Part shown: in pieces, positions 44,641 through 55,598 of the stretch
How the letters are laid out: each line of letters begins with the position of its first letter
How positions within the stretch are numbered: the stretch's first letter is position 1
Source of the DNA: Zingiber officinale
Lineage: Eukaryota > Streptophyta > Magnoliopsida > Zingiberales > Zingiberaceae
Direction: 5' to 3'
Assembly (NCBI RefSeq): GCF_018446385.1
Contig: NC_055992.1
Coordinates: 97,792,947 to 97,856,946 of the forward strand
DNA: 64,000 bases
The notes under the pieces: model-generated
Databases searched by the model: none
Told to the model about the DNA's origin: nothing
What the model saw: only the letters and a program-made list of their open reading frames with translations
Program-made: the position numbers and the translations under genes

Positions 44641-45400
44641 TTACGATTCGGTGGGCTGCCAATTGAAAGCGGTGGGCCGACCCGATCCGATGCAACGAGA
44701 GCCGTCGGATTTTGTGGTTCCCAGGGACGCCAAAGGAGAGATAGCCCATAGAATTCCTATACGGTGTGTGGCGAAAGCTCACCCTAATTAACGGTGGAGC
44801 CCCAAAAATAGGATAAAATTAATTGGGTCGAATTGTGAAGAACAAACATGTTTGGATTCGACAAATTGGACAAATTTGTGCTTATTTTTTAGATTATCTT
44901 GGTTTTGTGACATTCATTTTGTATTTTTTTTTTGTTGGATTATATTTGCTTGAATGAGATGTGCATTTGTATATATAGAGATAAACTAGCTCAATGTAAT
45001 GTGACAAAACAAAGTCCAGGAGACGAGTTTGGTTGTATTCTCATATTTTAAGAGTTTAATTGGTTATCTAAATTTTTTAAAAATATTAAAAATAAAAGGG
45101 CAAAATCTAGAGGAAGTCTCATTTTTTTTTCCAAAATCATGAGAGGTAGTCTTTTTTTATTTTTAATTAAAAGGACTCTCGGTCAACTAGTCCTTCTAAA
45201 ATGACAAGGTTGTCTTCAAATATAGTATTTCTAATTCTTATTCACTTATACAATGTCAATATCTTACAACATATATTAAATATTTATGTAAACATATATA
45301 ACAGTAAAATTATTCGTAGGATATATTATCTTATCTATATATATTATAAATTTTCTAACTAATCCAATATGCCCTCTTCTCTATACCAAGAATTTAAATT
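44641..45400. other. Intergenic, no gene recognised
   Basis: AT-rich. From about 45340 it contains the first copy of a short unit (CTAACTAATCCAATATGCCC ... ATACCAAGAATTT) that recurs at about 46017 beyond the MITE. Confidence 0.4.
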
Positions 45401-45984
45401 TAATAAAACAGCTTATAAACTTATAAGTTCTCTAAAACAGCTTATAAACTGTTTTGAAGTTTATAAGTTCTTCAAATTTGTTTGATAATTTTTTTTTATA
45501 AGTTGTTTTGGAGCTTATAAGCTGTTTTTAAAAAAGTATGGAAGATTCTACTTTTTTTTTAAAAAAATCTTATTTTAATAATTTGTTTCTCTAAAATATC
45601 CTTATATAATTTCATAGATCCCCATCTTATCCTTCATAAATTTTTAGAAGTCTAATATCTTTTTATCTCCGTCGACTTTTCTTTCAACGTTGTGTCATCT
45701 TCTCTGCCAACGTCTCTTTCTAATTTTCTCTCCCCCGGTGCAGAAATTCGCCCAAAACCCTCTATTAATAAAAATCTCAAAACCCTTTATTAATAGTATT
45801 ATACCATTTTTGATAATTTTATTAATAAAAAGATCTTATAATACCAAACACATCAATATCTTTAAGTTGATTGTAATAAGTTCACCCAAACACTTTAACA
45901 ACTTATTTTTAAAATAAGACCTAACAACTTATAAGCTATACGAGCTTATAAGCTGTTTTTAATAAGTTTAGCCAAACACCCTCG
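45401..45984. mobile_element. MITE with AAACAGCTTATAAG termini
   Basis: Left-end sequence AAAACAGCTTATAAACTTAT and right-end CTTATAAGCTGTTTTTAATA ... AGCCAAACACCC are inverted. Internal inverted copies occur at about 45440-45530 and 45920-45955. The GGGTGTTTGGCTAAAC tip, present on the right (minus strand), is typical of a common plant MITE group; the left tip is degraded. No ORF is present. Confidence 0.55.
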
Positions 45985-46429
45985 TTAATCAAAATTCTAA
46001 AAGCCCAAATATTTTTTAACTAACCCAATATACCCTCTTCTTTATACCAAGACTTTGAATTCAACCCAAATTCTAAAAGTCTAAGTATTTTCTAACTAAC
46101 CCAAATGTTGAATCTATAATAGATGAGTTTGATGAAAAGTCTTGTAAAGTATAACATAGTATTAATGAACTTGATTTATTGTATTGTTTGTACATTCATT
46201 GATTATTCTCTTTATACTCTTTTAATTTATTTTTATTTTTTGAATTATTTATTTATATTTTGTTGAAATATTATCATTATTATACTAAAGACTTGTTAAA
46301 TAATATGAAACATTAATTTTTATATGAATAATATTTTTATACATAAACAAATGAGGATTTATTTTAAATTTAGTCCACCTCGAAATAAAATCTTAGCTAA
46401 TTCAATAATATCTACTTTGTAATAGTTAT
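45985..46429. other. Spacer with short direct repeats
   Basis: A unit of ~75 bp (AATTCTAAAAG(C/T)C(C/T)AA then TTTTCTAACTAACCCAATAT) occurs twice here (about 45997 and 46072) and once left of the MITE. The rest is AT-rich with no gene. It ends at the outer edge of the Tat LTR. Confidence 0.6.
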
Positions 46430-47285
46430 TGATCCTATCCGCACACTGAGTCGATGAAAACTGGGGACGTGGCGCTCTCTGCTGCCTCCCGATGATCTTC
46501 GCAGCGACGTAGCCTCCGATGAACCTACAACAAAGTCGGGCCGAGAAGGGGTTCCAGGCGACGACCCTCCGACGCTCAAGTCAGGCGATGACAAGAAGAG
46601 ACAGAGGCAGAATAAACACTGTGGCTACAGTAGACCAAGAGAAAAAAAATCATACCTCCGTCGAAGTACGGGGGTCTTTATATAGGACCTCGGAGAGGCG
46701 CGTGCACGCTTCCCAAGGCGTGTACATTCCTCAAAGCATACCTTGGAATGACTGTGTAAGAAAAGCATGTCTGACGTCATACCTCAATTGTCTGAGCATA
46801 TCTCTGTCATGGCAGCGGAAACTTCCTCCGTACGATCCTTGGTACGGCCCGGCCGCCGACCATGCTGCTTGTCGACGGCAGACGTCTCGAGAATGATATC
46901 ACTAGCTGCCTCTTTTGTCCTCTTCTAAGCCCTTTGTCTTTAACCAAGCCGGTCGGGCTGATCGTTCGGCCTCCTGGGTGCTCGGGTATACACGCACTTC
47001 GGACCAGGTGAGACGGCCGATCGGTCGCATACTCGGATGGGGCACCGACTAGTTGTTATGTCGTTCGGCCTAGCAGCTCAGCTACTCGGCCTAGCAGCTC
47101 AGCTATAAAGGAGCTTGAGAGCGTCAGAAGCTCGACCCAAGGTCAAGCTGTCTTCATGCCGGCCCGGGGGTCTACTCAGGCCGCTTGGCCAGGAGACTCC
47201 CACCCTGCTTGGCCGGACCTTTGACTCTCTCGTATCATTGACCCCTTCCTGTATGGGCCCCCAATCCTTACCACCGGATCACACA
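46430..47285 (-). mobile_element. 3' LTR of the Tat element
   Basis: On the minus strand it starts TGTGTGATCCGGTGG at 47285 and ends GGATAGGATCA at 46430, giving TG...CA ends. A TATA box (TATATAAA, 46684-46677, minus strand) lies about 250 bp inside the end. A purine tract TTGAAGGGAAGGCAT precedes the start (47300-47286). Confidence 0.68.
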
Positions 47286-47300
47286 ATGCCTTCCCTTCAA
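47286..47300 (-). promoter_or_regulatory. Polypurine tract of the Tat element
   Basis: GAAGGGAAGG on the minus strand, directly upstream of the 3' LTR start, as required for plus-strand priming. Confidence 0.6.
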
Positions 47301-47745
47301 GTCTAGTCAAAGGAGGCGGTAAGTCCGACTGACTGGACAGTTGGCTTGGTGACGTGTCTACCACTCGACTGCCGATGTTAGGGTCTACCCGATCGGGGTC
47401 TACGCAAATGGGTGATGCCCATCGGCACGTCACCGATTAGCACTTGGCGAATTTTGTTTACCAGTGGTTGTCACGCCGCTCCAGCGGTGGTCAACGCTAG
47501 TATCCCTAGAAACTCCTCGGGATTTGTGCAAATCCATGCCATTAAGGCTGAGCACGCGACCATGCTCGCATAATGGTGCTCATTAAATGCGACCTGTGAG
47601 CAGGCGTCACGTGGTCGCGCAGCCGTCATCGCTCGCTCGAGCTGTCAGGGTTGATGTGACCTTTGGCTTTTCAAATTCGACGGTCGGATTCGCTCCTCGG
47701 ATCTCGTGACCTGGATCAGACGACTCCGGTCGATCGAGCCCAACG

Positions 47746-47753
47746 TTTATAAG
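47746..47753 (+). promoter_or_regulatory. TATA box for the antisense ORF
   Basis: CGTTTATAAGGGC lies ~280 bp upstream of the antisense ORF start on the plus strand, in GC-rich sequence otherwise free of TATA motifs. Confidence 0.45.
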
Positions 47754-48033
47754 GGCATCTCCTCTTCCCCAGCCGCTTTGCGTTATCGTGCGTGCGCATC
47801 CGAGGGCTTTTGCTTAGTCTCGTTCAGTGTTCCGGCGAACTCGTTTCCCTGCGCTCCGGTGATCCCTTGCTTCCTCCTTCGGTCACATCTTCTGTAAGGC
47901 TCCTTCGCCCCTTTCTTTTCATTTCTTTTGCGTTTTTCTTTGCGTTTTTTCCGTATTCGTGCCCCCCTTAGACACTGTTCCAGCCATCCTTCTCCTTAAC
48001 CTTTGTCATCTCTTGCTTTGGCCCTTATCACCA

Positions 48034-50264
48034 ATGGTCAGTTCCTCTCGTCAGTTCGACCTCGCCCCCGACCTCTGGTATACCGCCACAGAGATCCGGT
48101 TCGACGAGAGGGATGTGCTGAGCCTCACATGAACCTTTGAACTTCCATCTGACCACGAACTAATACTAGCCACACCCTCCGATCGGCCACACGACCCTCC
48201 GACCAACACTGTTTTCTTCTTTCGAGACCAGTTTATGGTCGGTCTACGCTTTCCTATTCATCCGTTCATGCTTGAGGTGTGCAACTACTTCCGCCTCCCG
48301 CTCGACCAACTCGTCCCTAACTCCTTTAGGTTGCTGTGCGGGATAGTTGTCCTCTTTAGGTTGCACGACATGCCCTTAGTCTCCAAAACTTTCCACTACT
48401 TCTACTATCCCAAATAGTCTGAGTGGGGCACTTTTCTCTTCTAGTCGCGGATCAGTCTTGTTTTCTTCGACAAGATGCCGACCTCGAACAAACATTGGAA
48501 AGAGAATTACTTCTTCCTTCGTTTTCCCGAGTGGCCATCTTTCCGTACTAAATGGCAGACTACTGTGCCGAGTCTGTCGGACCTTGGCAAATACAAGAGC
48601 CAGCCGGATTACCTCCATGCAGCCAATTTGCTGGCCGGGCAGAGATTCAACATCCACAAGCTACTCTACGAGGGGGTGTTGTACATATTCGGATTGAGCC
48701 CGATCCGAACGAAGCTTCTGAGCAACATGGGTAAGCGTTTTCCTCGTCCAATTTCCTTTTGGTCTAACTGATTTATTCTTCTTTTATGCAGGCGAAATCA
48801 TGTGGCGTGCCAAGCCTATCAATCGGATGAGGCTGAAAGCTGCCGAGGTAGAGGCGGCGACCGCTAAGGAGATGACCTATCTGGGCATCGAACCGGTCGG
48901 CTCACACGAGGGTGAAAGCGAAGAAGCTCCACCCGAGGTCGGAGAGTCGGCCGTTCGGGTCCTCGCAACTGCACCGGTCGGTGATGCTATCTCGTCTGCC
49001 GGACAACCAGCGTCGGAAGAAGTGGGGCACTCGGCCGAAGACTCCCCATTGATAATACTCAAACGGCGCCGGACAGATCTCCACACGCAATCAGCTACAT
49101 TAGTGGAATCGGTGACAGAGCAGGCCGGCGCCCCCTCTGCCGCAATCACCCCGACCCCCGCTTCAGTCGAGGCCATATCTTTGGACCGCACTCCCTCCCA
49201 GCTGGATCTGCCCGTGGCTTCCCTTGGAGCGCAACCCGTCAGTTCCCAACCACGAGCTCATCTTCGGCTTAGGCGTTCTGGTATAATCTCCGCTCCGATC
49301 GGCGAGTCGTCCGACCGCGCAGTTTCAGCCCAGTCGGATCCGAGCGGCCGTCCTCCATCTCCCAACAGAAGAGTTTCTTCTGGCGGCTGATCGGCCAGTC
49401 GCCCCGGAGCATTAGATCACTATCTGTGGACCGCTCGCCAAGATATGGGAGGACGCAAGGGCCCGCATTGCCCTGATGACTCCTGGTCAGCTCGGAGACA
49501 GTCATTTGCAACAAGCTACCGGGGTATGCTTCTTAACACATTACATGACTATTTACCTTGGTTCCTGATATTATTTCATCTGAGCGCAGAACTGGGTAGA
49601 GAACATCGCGGTCAGCAACCGCCTGACCGCGTTGGAGGAAGAGTTGAAGAAACTCCAAATTTCTGGAGGAGCGCTGGCTCAGGGGCCTTTGTATGCCACG
49701 CTACGGTTCGAGTTGACTAAAGCAGAGAAATTGCTTGTGACCGAGCGGCACAAGTCCTCTGGCTTGAAAACCAAGGTAGCTGGGCTCGAAGCCCAGGTTA
49801 AGTCCCACGACTAGGAGATCAAGCTGGCCACTAACAGAAAAAATAGGGTCGTCGTCGATTTAGAAGCAAAGAATGTGCAGGCCCGAGTGCTGGAGCAGCG
49901 CGTCAAAGAATTGGCCGACCTGCTATCCGCTGAGCGGGAAGGCCGATCGGCTGCTGAAGCTAAACTTCAAGGAGATAAGAAGGTTCTCCAAGACGCTCTT
50001 GACGCTTCCCGAGCTGCACTAAAGGAATATCAAGAGGGTGAATCAGGCCGCTTCGTGGTGATGAAGCAGAATTATTTCCGCTCGGATGAATTTGGCGAGA
50101 AGTTTAGCGATCGGCTAGTCTTGGCCTTTGAGGAAGCCATCCGGGCGACAACTGTCTATCTGAAAGTTAAGGGCCAACTCCCGAAGACGACCTCTATTCC
50201 TCCCAAAGATTTTGCCGGACTGCTAGAAACCATCCCCGAGCCCATCTTTGAGGTCCTGGAGTGA
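48034..50264 (+). mobile_element. Antisense ORF of the Tat element ('putative gypsy type transposon' family)
   Basis: Plus strand, opposite to gag-pol. It opens at 48034 with the conserved DLAPDLWYTATEIRFDERDV, and continues through FRDQFMVGLRFPIHPFMLEV and LPLDQLVPNSFRLLCG. The next block is FPEWPSFRTKWQTT, then YEGVLYIFGLSPIRT (to about 48729). This is the Pfam family named putative gypsy type transposon (PF04195, Transposase_28). GT-AG intron-like gaps at about 48730-48791 and 49523-49589 separate it from a variable S/E/P-rich segment and a C-terminal coiled coil (LEQRVKELADLLSAEREGR). A TATAAG box is at 47748. It is broken by a few interruptions. Antisense ORFs of this type are known in Tat elements such as maize Grande; their role is unknown. 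Confidence 0.78.
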
Positions 50265-50439
50265 GGAGCGTTTTTAGCTTGTCTTTGTTTTTATGTTTTG
50301 AACCTGCACCTGTATGCTCGCCGCTCGGCGAGTTAAAATTATCCGCTTCAATTTGACTTTCAACCTACTACTTTTATACGTTGTGTCAATATAAAATCTA
50401 GTCTCTGCTAATGTTACTTCTTCTCACGCGTTCTTCCCG

Positions 50440-51042
50440 AGTGGTATTTAGCAGTCTTCGGGCCGGGGGGTTTATAGTAGCCGGTCCGACTCAGGGATTT
50501 AATGTCGCCGCTCGACAGTCTTCAAGCCGGGGTTTTTATAGTCGCCGGTCTGACTCAGGGATTTAACGTCGCCGCTCGACGGTCTTCAAGCCGGGGTTTT
50601 TATAGTCGCCGGTCCGACTCAGGGATTTAACAATATCGTCGCTCGGCGGTCTTCAAGCCGGGGTTTTTATAGTCGCCGGTCCGACTCTGGGATTTAACGT
50701 CGCCGCTCGACGGTCTTCATGCCGGGGTTTTTATAGTCGCCGGCCCGACTCAGGGATTTAACGTCGCCGCTCAACGGTCTTCAAGCCGGGGTTTTTATAG
50801 TCGTCGGTCCGACTATGGGATTTAACATCGCCGCTTGACGGTCTTCAAGTAGGAGTTTTTATAGTCGCCGGTCCGACTCTGGGATTTAACGTCGCCGCTC
50901 GATAGTCTTCATGCCGGGGTTTTTATAATCGCTGGTCCAACTCAGGGATTTAACGTCGCCGCTCGACGGTCTTCAAGCCGGAGTTTTTATAGCCGCCAGT
51001 CCGACTCTGGGATTTAATGTCGCCGCTCGACGGTCTTTGTTC
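50440..51042. repeat. 64-bp tandem array, about nine copies
   Basis: Units of GTCGCCGCTCGACGGTCTTC, AAGCCGGGGTTTTTATAGTC and GCCGGTCCGACTCAGGGATT plus TAAC repeat at 50504, 50568 and onwards with a 64-bp period. Diverged by a few bases each, and one copy carries a short insertion. It lies between the converging ends of the antisense ORF and integrase. Confidence 0.93.
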
Positions 51043-51125
51043 GGCATAAATTGTTCCTTCGACTTTACTCCTGCGGTCAAAAGATACAACAGAATTGAAC
51101 ATTATGAGTTACAATGGCACACCTT

Positions 51126-52547
51126 TCACCCAGCTCGGTACGGCTGGAGGTGATTTGCGCTCCACGGTCGCTCTAGCTTCCGTCCATCTTCATCTTCTAG
51201 GTAATAGGCGCCCAAACGGAGCTTTTCTACAATCTTGAACGACCGGGCCCAAGGAGCTCCCAGCTTGGTCACGTCGACGACCGACTTGACTTTCTTCCAG
51301 ACGAGATCGCCGACCTGAAAATATCTGGGAATTACCCGTTTGTTGTAGTTTTGCTTCATCCTCTGCCGATACGCTATCAATCGAACGACGGCTTTGGCTC
51401 GCGTCTCATCCACCAAGTCCAGCTCCAAATGCCTCCGCTCAACATTGTTCTCGTCGTAGACTTTGATCCGGTCGGATTCTACCTCGATTTCTACCGGGGT
51501 GATGGTTTCTCCCCCGTACACCAGGTGAAAGGGGGTCGCTCCTGTTCCCTCCTTGGGCATCGTTCGGAGCGCCCATAATACCCCAGGCAGCTCGTCGACC
51601 CAACTGCCACCTTCATGGTCGAGCCGAGCCCGGAGAACTCATAAGATCTCCCGATTGGTGACTTCGGCTTGCTCGTTACTTTGGGGATATGCTACAGAGG
51701 TGAAGGCTTGTTGAATGTCGTACCCCTCGCACCATTCCTTGAGCTGCTGACCCGCGAACTGCCTTCCGTTATCGGAGACGAGCCGCCGCGGGATGCCGAA
51801 CCAACAAATGATATGCTGCCATATAAATTTCTTGACCATTTCCTCGGTTATTTTAGCTAGCGGCTCGGCTTCTATCCACTTGAAAAAATAATCCACTGTT
51901 ACTAGCAAGAACTTTCGCTGTCCGGTCGCCATTGAAAATGGTCCCACAATGTCCATGCCCCATTGATCGAACGGGCAGGACACCGTGAAAGTTTTTAACT
52001 CTTCCGCAAGACGATGTGAGAAACTGTAGTATCGTTGGCAGGATAAGCATTTGGCGACTGCCCGAGCGGCGTCCTCCTGTAAAGTCGGCCAAAAGTAGCC
52101 GGCCAAAAGAATCTTCCTCGCCAACGAGCGGCCACCCGGATGCCCGCCACATGAGCCTTGGTGTACTTCTTGCAACATGTAGTCCACATCCTCCGGGCCG
52201 ATGCATTTAAGCAGAGGCCTGGAGAACGCCTTTTTGTAGAGCTGGTCGCCAATGAGGATGAACCGACCGACTCTTCTTCTGAGCAGATGTGCATCTGACC
52301 GATCGGACGGTGTTGTTCCGGACTTCAGAAACTCTGTTACAGCCGTTCGCCAGTTATTTGGGAATGTGAGTCCCTCCATTCGGTTAATGTGGGCGACCAG
52401 GGACACTTGCTCGACCGGCTGCTCAATGACGATTGGTGATATCGAACTGACCAACTTAGCCAGATCATCTGCAGCCTGATTGGTCGTGCATCTTCTGTAC
52501 CACCACCTCTCGGAAACCGACCCTAAGTTTAGCGAAGGCTTCCGCAT
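51126..52547 (-). mobile_element. Tat integrase region
   Basis: Minus strand. A zinc-binding HHCC domain (EVHQGSCGGHPG ... CLSCQRYY, about 52170-52040) is followed by the catalytic core with WGMDIVGPF, then a second aspartate in RRLVSDNGRQF and glutamate in NEQAEVTNREIL. The C-terminal part near 51550 has the GATPFHLVYGGETITPVEI motif typical of Ty3/Gypsy integrases. Broken. Confidence 0.88.
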
Positions 52548-52870
52548 AAAGCTTTAGCCTAACGTTGCTTATCTCAAATGCTCCCGCAAGTTGCTGAGCG
52601 GCCAACTGTGAGTCTGAATAAATTAACACAATGCTAGCTCCCATATGCCGAGCAGCCTGCAGACCTGCTATAAGGGCCTCATACTCTGCTTCATTGTTGG
52701 TTGCTTTGTAGTCCAGCCGTACGGATAGGTGCATCCGCTCTCCGTGGGGGGGAGACCAGCAGCACACCTACTCCACTTCCCTGCCGAGTGGACGATCCAT
52801 CTACGTACACCTTCCAGGTGGCTTCGGGTTCGGGATTTTGTACCTCAGTTACGAAGTCTGCCAACGATTG
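52465..52870 (-). mobile_element. Archaeal-type (second) RNase H of the Tat element
   Basis: VYVDGSSTRQGSGVGVLLVS (near 52820) leads into YKATNNEAEYEALIAGLQAA and YSDSQLAAQQLAG. These are the D, E and D positions of an additional RNase H domain found downstream of the ordinary one in Tat elements. Broken. Confidence 0.85.
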
Positions 52871-54442
52871 TGCCTTGATTGCCGTCCGAGGCTGATACTG
52901 TATGTCGAACTCGCTTAGCTCCATAGTCCACTTGATCAGCCGCCCAGACGCCTCAGGGTTTAATAGAACTCGGTTCAAGGGGATATTTGTCATGACAATG
53001 ATTGTATGCCCTAGGAAATATGGCCTGAGCCTTCGAGCGGCTAAAACAAGCGCGAAGGCAAGCTTCTCAAGACCAGTGTAGCGAGACTCAGCATCCTTTA
53101 AAATGTGGCTAAGGAAATACACTGGCTGTTCTTCGCCGTTCTGCCTGACAAGTGCCGAACCAACCGCATGCTCGGTTGAAGACAAATAAATGCGGAGGGG
53201 CTCGTCGACGGATGACTTAGCTAATACAGGTAATGAGTTTAGGTAGGCCTTCAATTCTTCAAATGCTCTGTCACATTCCTCATCCCATTGGAATTTGGTC
53301 GCCCGGCGTAGGATCCTGAAGAAGGGCATGCTCCGATTGGCTGTCCGGGAGATGAACCGAGATAACGCTGTTATGCGGCCCGTTAGGCGTTGGACTTCTT
53401 TCAAGTTTCTGGGTGGCGGCATATCCTGTAGCGCTTTGACCTTGCTGGGGTTGGCCTCAATGTCTCGCTCGGTGACTATATAGCATAGGAAACAACCACT
53501 TTTTGCTCTGAACATGCACTTCTGCGGGTTCAACTTGATCCCGTATGCCCGTAATGTCTGGAAAGTTTCCTCTATATCTGCACAGAGGTCGACTGCTCGG
53601 AATGATTTAATGAGTATATCATCAACATATACCTCTAGGTTTCACCCGATCTACTTCTGGAACACCCTATTCATGAGCCGCTGGTACGTAGCCCCCGCGT
53701 TCTTCAGTCTGAACGGTATGACGTTGTAGCAATAAGTGTCGTCCGCCGTGATGAAACTGACCTTCTCTTGATCCTCCCGGGCGAGTGGTAGCTGGTGATA
53801 ACCTTGATATGCATCCAGCATGCATATCAGTTCGCACCCGGCGGTCGAATCCACCATTTGGTCAATCCGGGGCAGTGGGTAAAAATCTTTCGGGCACGCC
53901 TTGTTCAGGTCGCGGAAGTCGATGCAGACTCTCCATTTGTTGCCGGGCTTGGAGACTAGCACCACATTCGCGAGCCAGCTTGGGAACTGCACCTCGCGTA
54001 TGTGGCCGACCTCTAGAAGCTTCTCGACTTCCGCCCGTATTATGACGTTCTGCTCGGCACTATAATCCCGCTTCCTATGCTTGACGGGCCGAGCGTCCGG
54101 TCGGACATGTAGCTCGTGCTGCGCAACGCTCGGCGAGATTCCTGGCAGCTCGTGCGTCGACCACGAGAAGACATCTAGGTTTTGTTTGAGATATCTGGTC
54201 AACTCCTCCTTCTGGCTTGCCTCCAGGTCGGAGGCTATGAACGTCGTGGCCTCCGGTCGAGCTGGATGAATCTGTACCTCCTCCTTTTCTTCATAAACAA
54301 AAGTAGGCGGCTTCTCGGTTATAGTATTTACCTCAATACGGGGAGCTTTCCGAGCGGATCTTGCCTCTGCTCGCACCATCTCCACATAACAACGTCGCGC
54401 TGCCAACTGATCACCTTTAACTTCTCCCACTCGGTCTTCCAC
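52871..54442 (-). mobile_element. Reverse transcriptase and first RNase H of the Tat element
   Basis: The RT segment from 54442 contains YSAEQNVIIRAEVEKLLEVG, WRVCIDFRDLNKACPKDFYP and LDAYQGYHQ. It continues through GRITALSRFISR and the RNase H segment (FFRILRRATKFQWDEECD, PVYFLSHIL, RYTGLEKLAFALVLAARRLR). The order is standard for Ty3/Gypsy. Broken into a few reading segments. Confidence 0.9.
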
Positions 54443-54502
54443 GGAGAATTTGATCTTCTGGTGGAAAGTTGAGACGACTGCCCGAAACTCGTTGAGGGCC
54501 GG

Positions 54503-54895
54503 TCAGCCCAAAATGACGTTGTACGCAGAGGGAGCGCCCATAACGATGAAGTTAGCAGTTCGAGTCCTTCTGAGTGGCTCTTCCCCGAGCGAAATGACTA
54601 ACTTAATCTGACCGACTAGCTTAACTTCGTTCCCCGTGAATCCGAACAAGGGCGTGGTCATCGGTAGTAGCTCCGCCCTATCGATTTGGAGCTGGTCGAA
54701 CGCCTTCTTGAAGATTATGTTGACCGAACTCTTTGTGTCAATAAAGATGCGATGAATAGTGTAGTTTGCTATTACCGCTCGGATGATAAGGGCGTCATCG
54801 TGCGGCACTTCGACTCCCTCGAGGTCGCCAGGACCAAAGCTGATCGCCGGCCCGCTCGCCTTCTCTTGGTTGCATCCCACAGCATGTATTTCCAA
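54503..54895 (-). mobile_element. Protease region of the Tat element
   Basis: Retropepsin-like fold: LIIRAVIANYTIHRIFIDTK (the D-T active-site region), SSVNIIFKKAF, then a flap and MGAPSAYNVILG, the usual C-terminal end of Gypsy proteases. The first motif reads IDTKSS where IDTGSS/IDSGSS is usual in the family. Confidence 0.82.
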
Positions 54896-55062
54896 ATGTC
54901 GGGCGTACGACTTGCGGGCTTGGTTGGAGTCCCCACTTGTTGGCCCACTGGCGATGATATTGATTCCCCCCTAGCGGAATTGCTTCTATTTTCTTCCTCC
55001 CGAGCAGATGGTCTGGCTTGCTCGTGGGTGACTCGGGGGCTGGCCCTTGGCTAGCGCTGTTG

Positions 55063-55598
55063 CTACTGATGATGGTGTCGCTCGGGTGAACGCCGAACTA
55101 TTCGCCGCTCGGCGTGCTGATGCTGAGTTCGCTTGTCAGGTGAAGGTGACCGTCGACGATAGATCCTCGGCTCAGGCTGGCTGACCGGGGGGAGACTTCG
55201 ACAGTCTTGAGTATTATGGGTGGCTGATTGATGGATTTTACAAAACATGGGCGTCCATACCTTACCCTTTTGTCGAGGCCGCTCGGCCGCAATGTGTTGA
55301 ATGGCGGGCGATCTGAAATCTTGAAGTGGCCTCATCCCCTCAGCATGTGACCCTTTTGGCGGTTGCTGGTTAATATGTGTTTTCCGTTCAGTTTGGGATG
55401 GGGGTTCACCCGGCGCTTCCTTCTTTCGGGCCGCTTGTGCTTCCTCCACGTTAATGTACTCACTCGCTTTTTTCAGCATGTGGTCGTAGTCGTGAGGCGA
55501 CTTCCTGACGAGCGAGCGGAAGAAGTCCCCATCGACTAAGCCTTGTGTAAAGCCATGCATCATTGTCTCAGACGAGACCGTGGGGATGTCCATAGCTT
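55063..55598 (-). mobile_element. gag C-terminal part of the Tat element
   Basis: MMHGFTQGLVDGDFFRSLVR and YDHMLKKASEYINVEEAQAA belong to the retrotransposon gag family. A basic, histidine-rich tail (HAERRIVRRSPERHHHQ) follows. The upstream part of gag is separated by the Copia insertion starting at 55599. Confidence 0.82.

Noticed and set aside
46519-47433. ORFs of 85-125 codons in the Tat LTR and 3' region
   Set aside because: They lie in GC-rich LTR sequence with LTR signals on the minus strand; no coding similarity.
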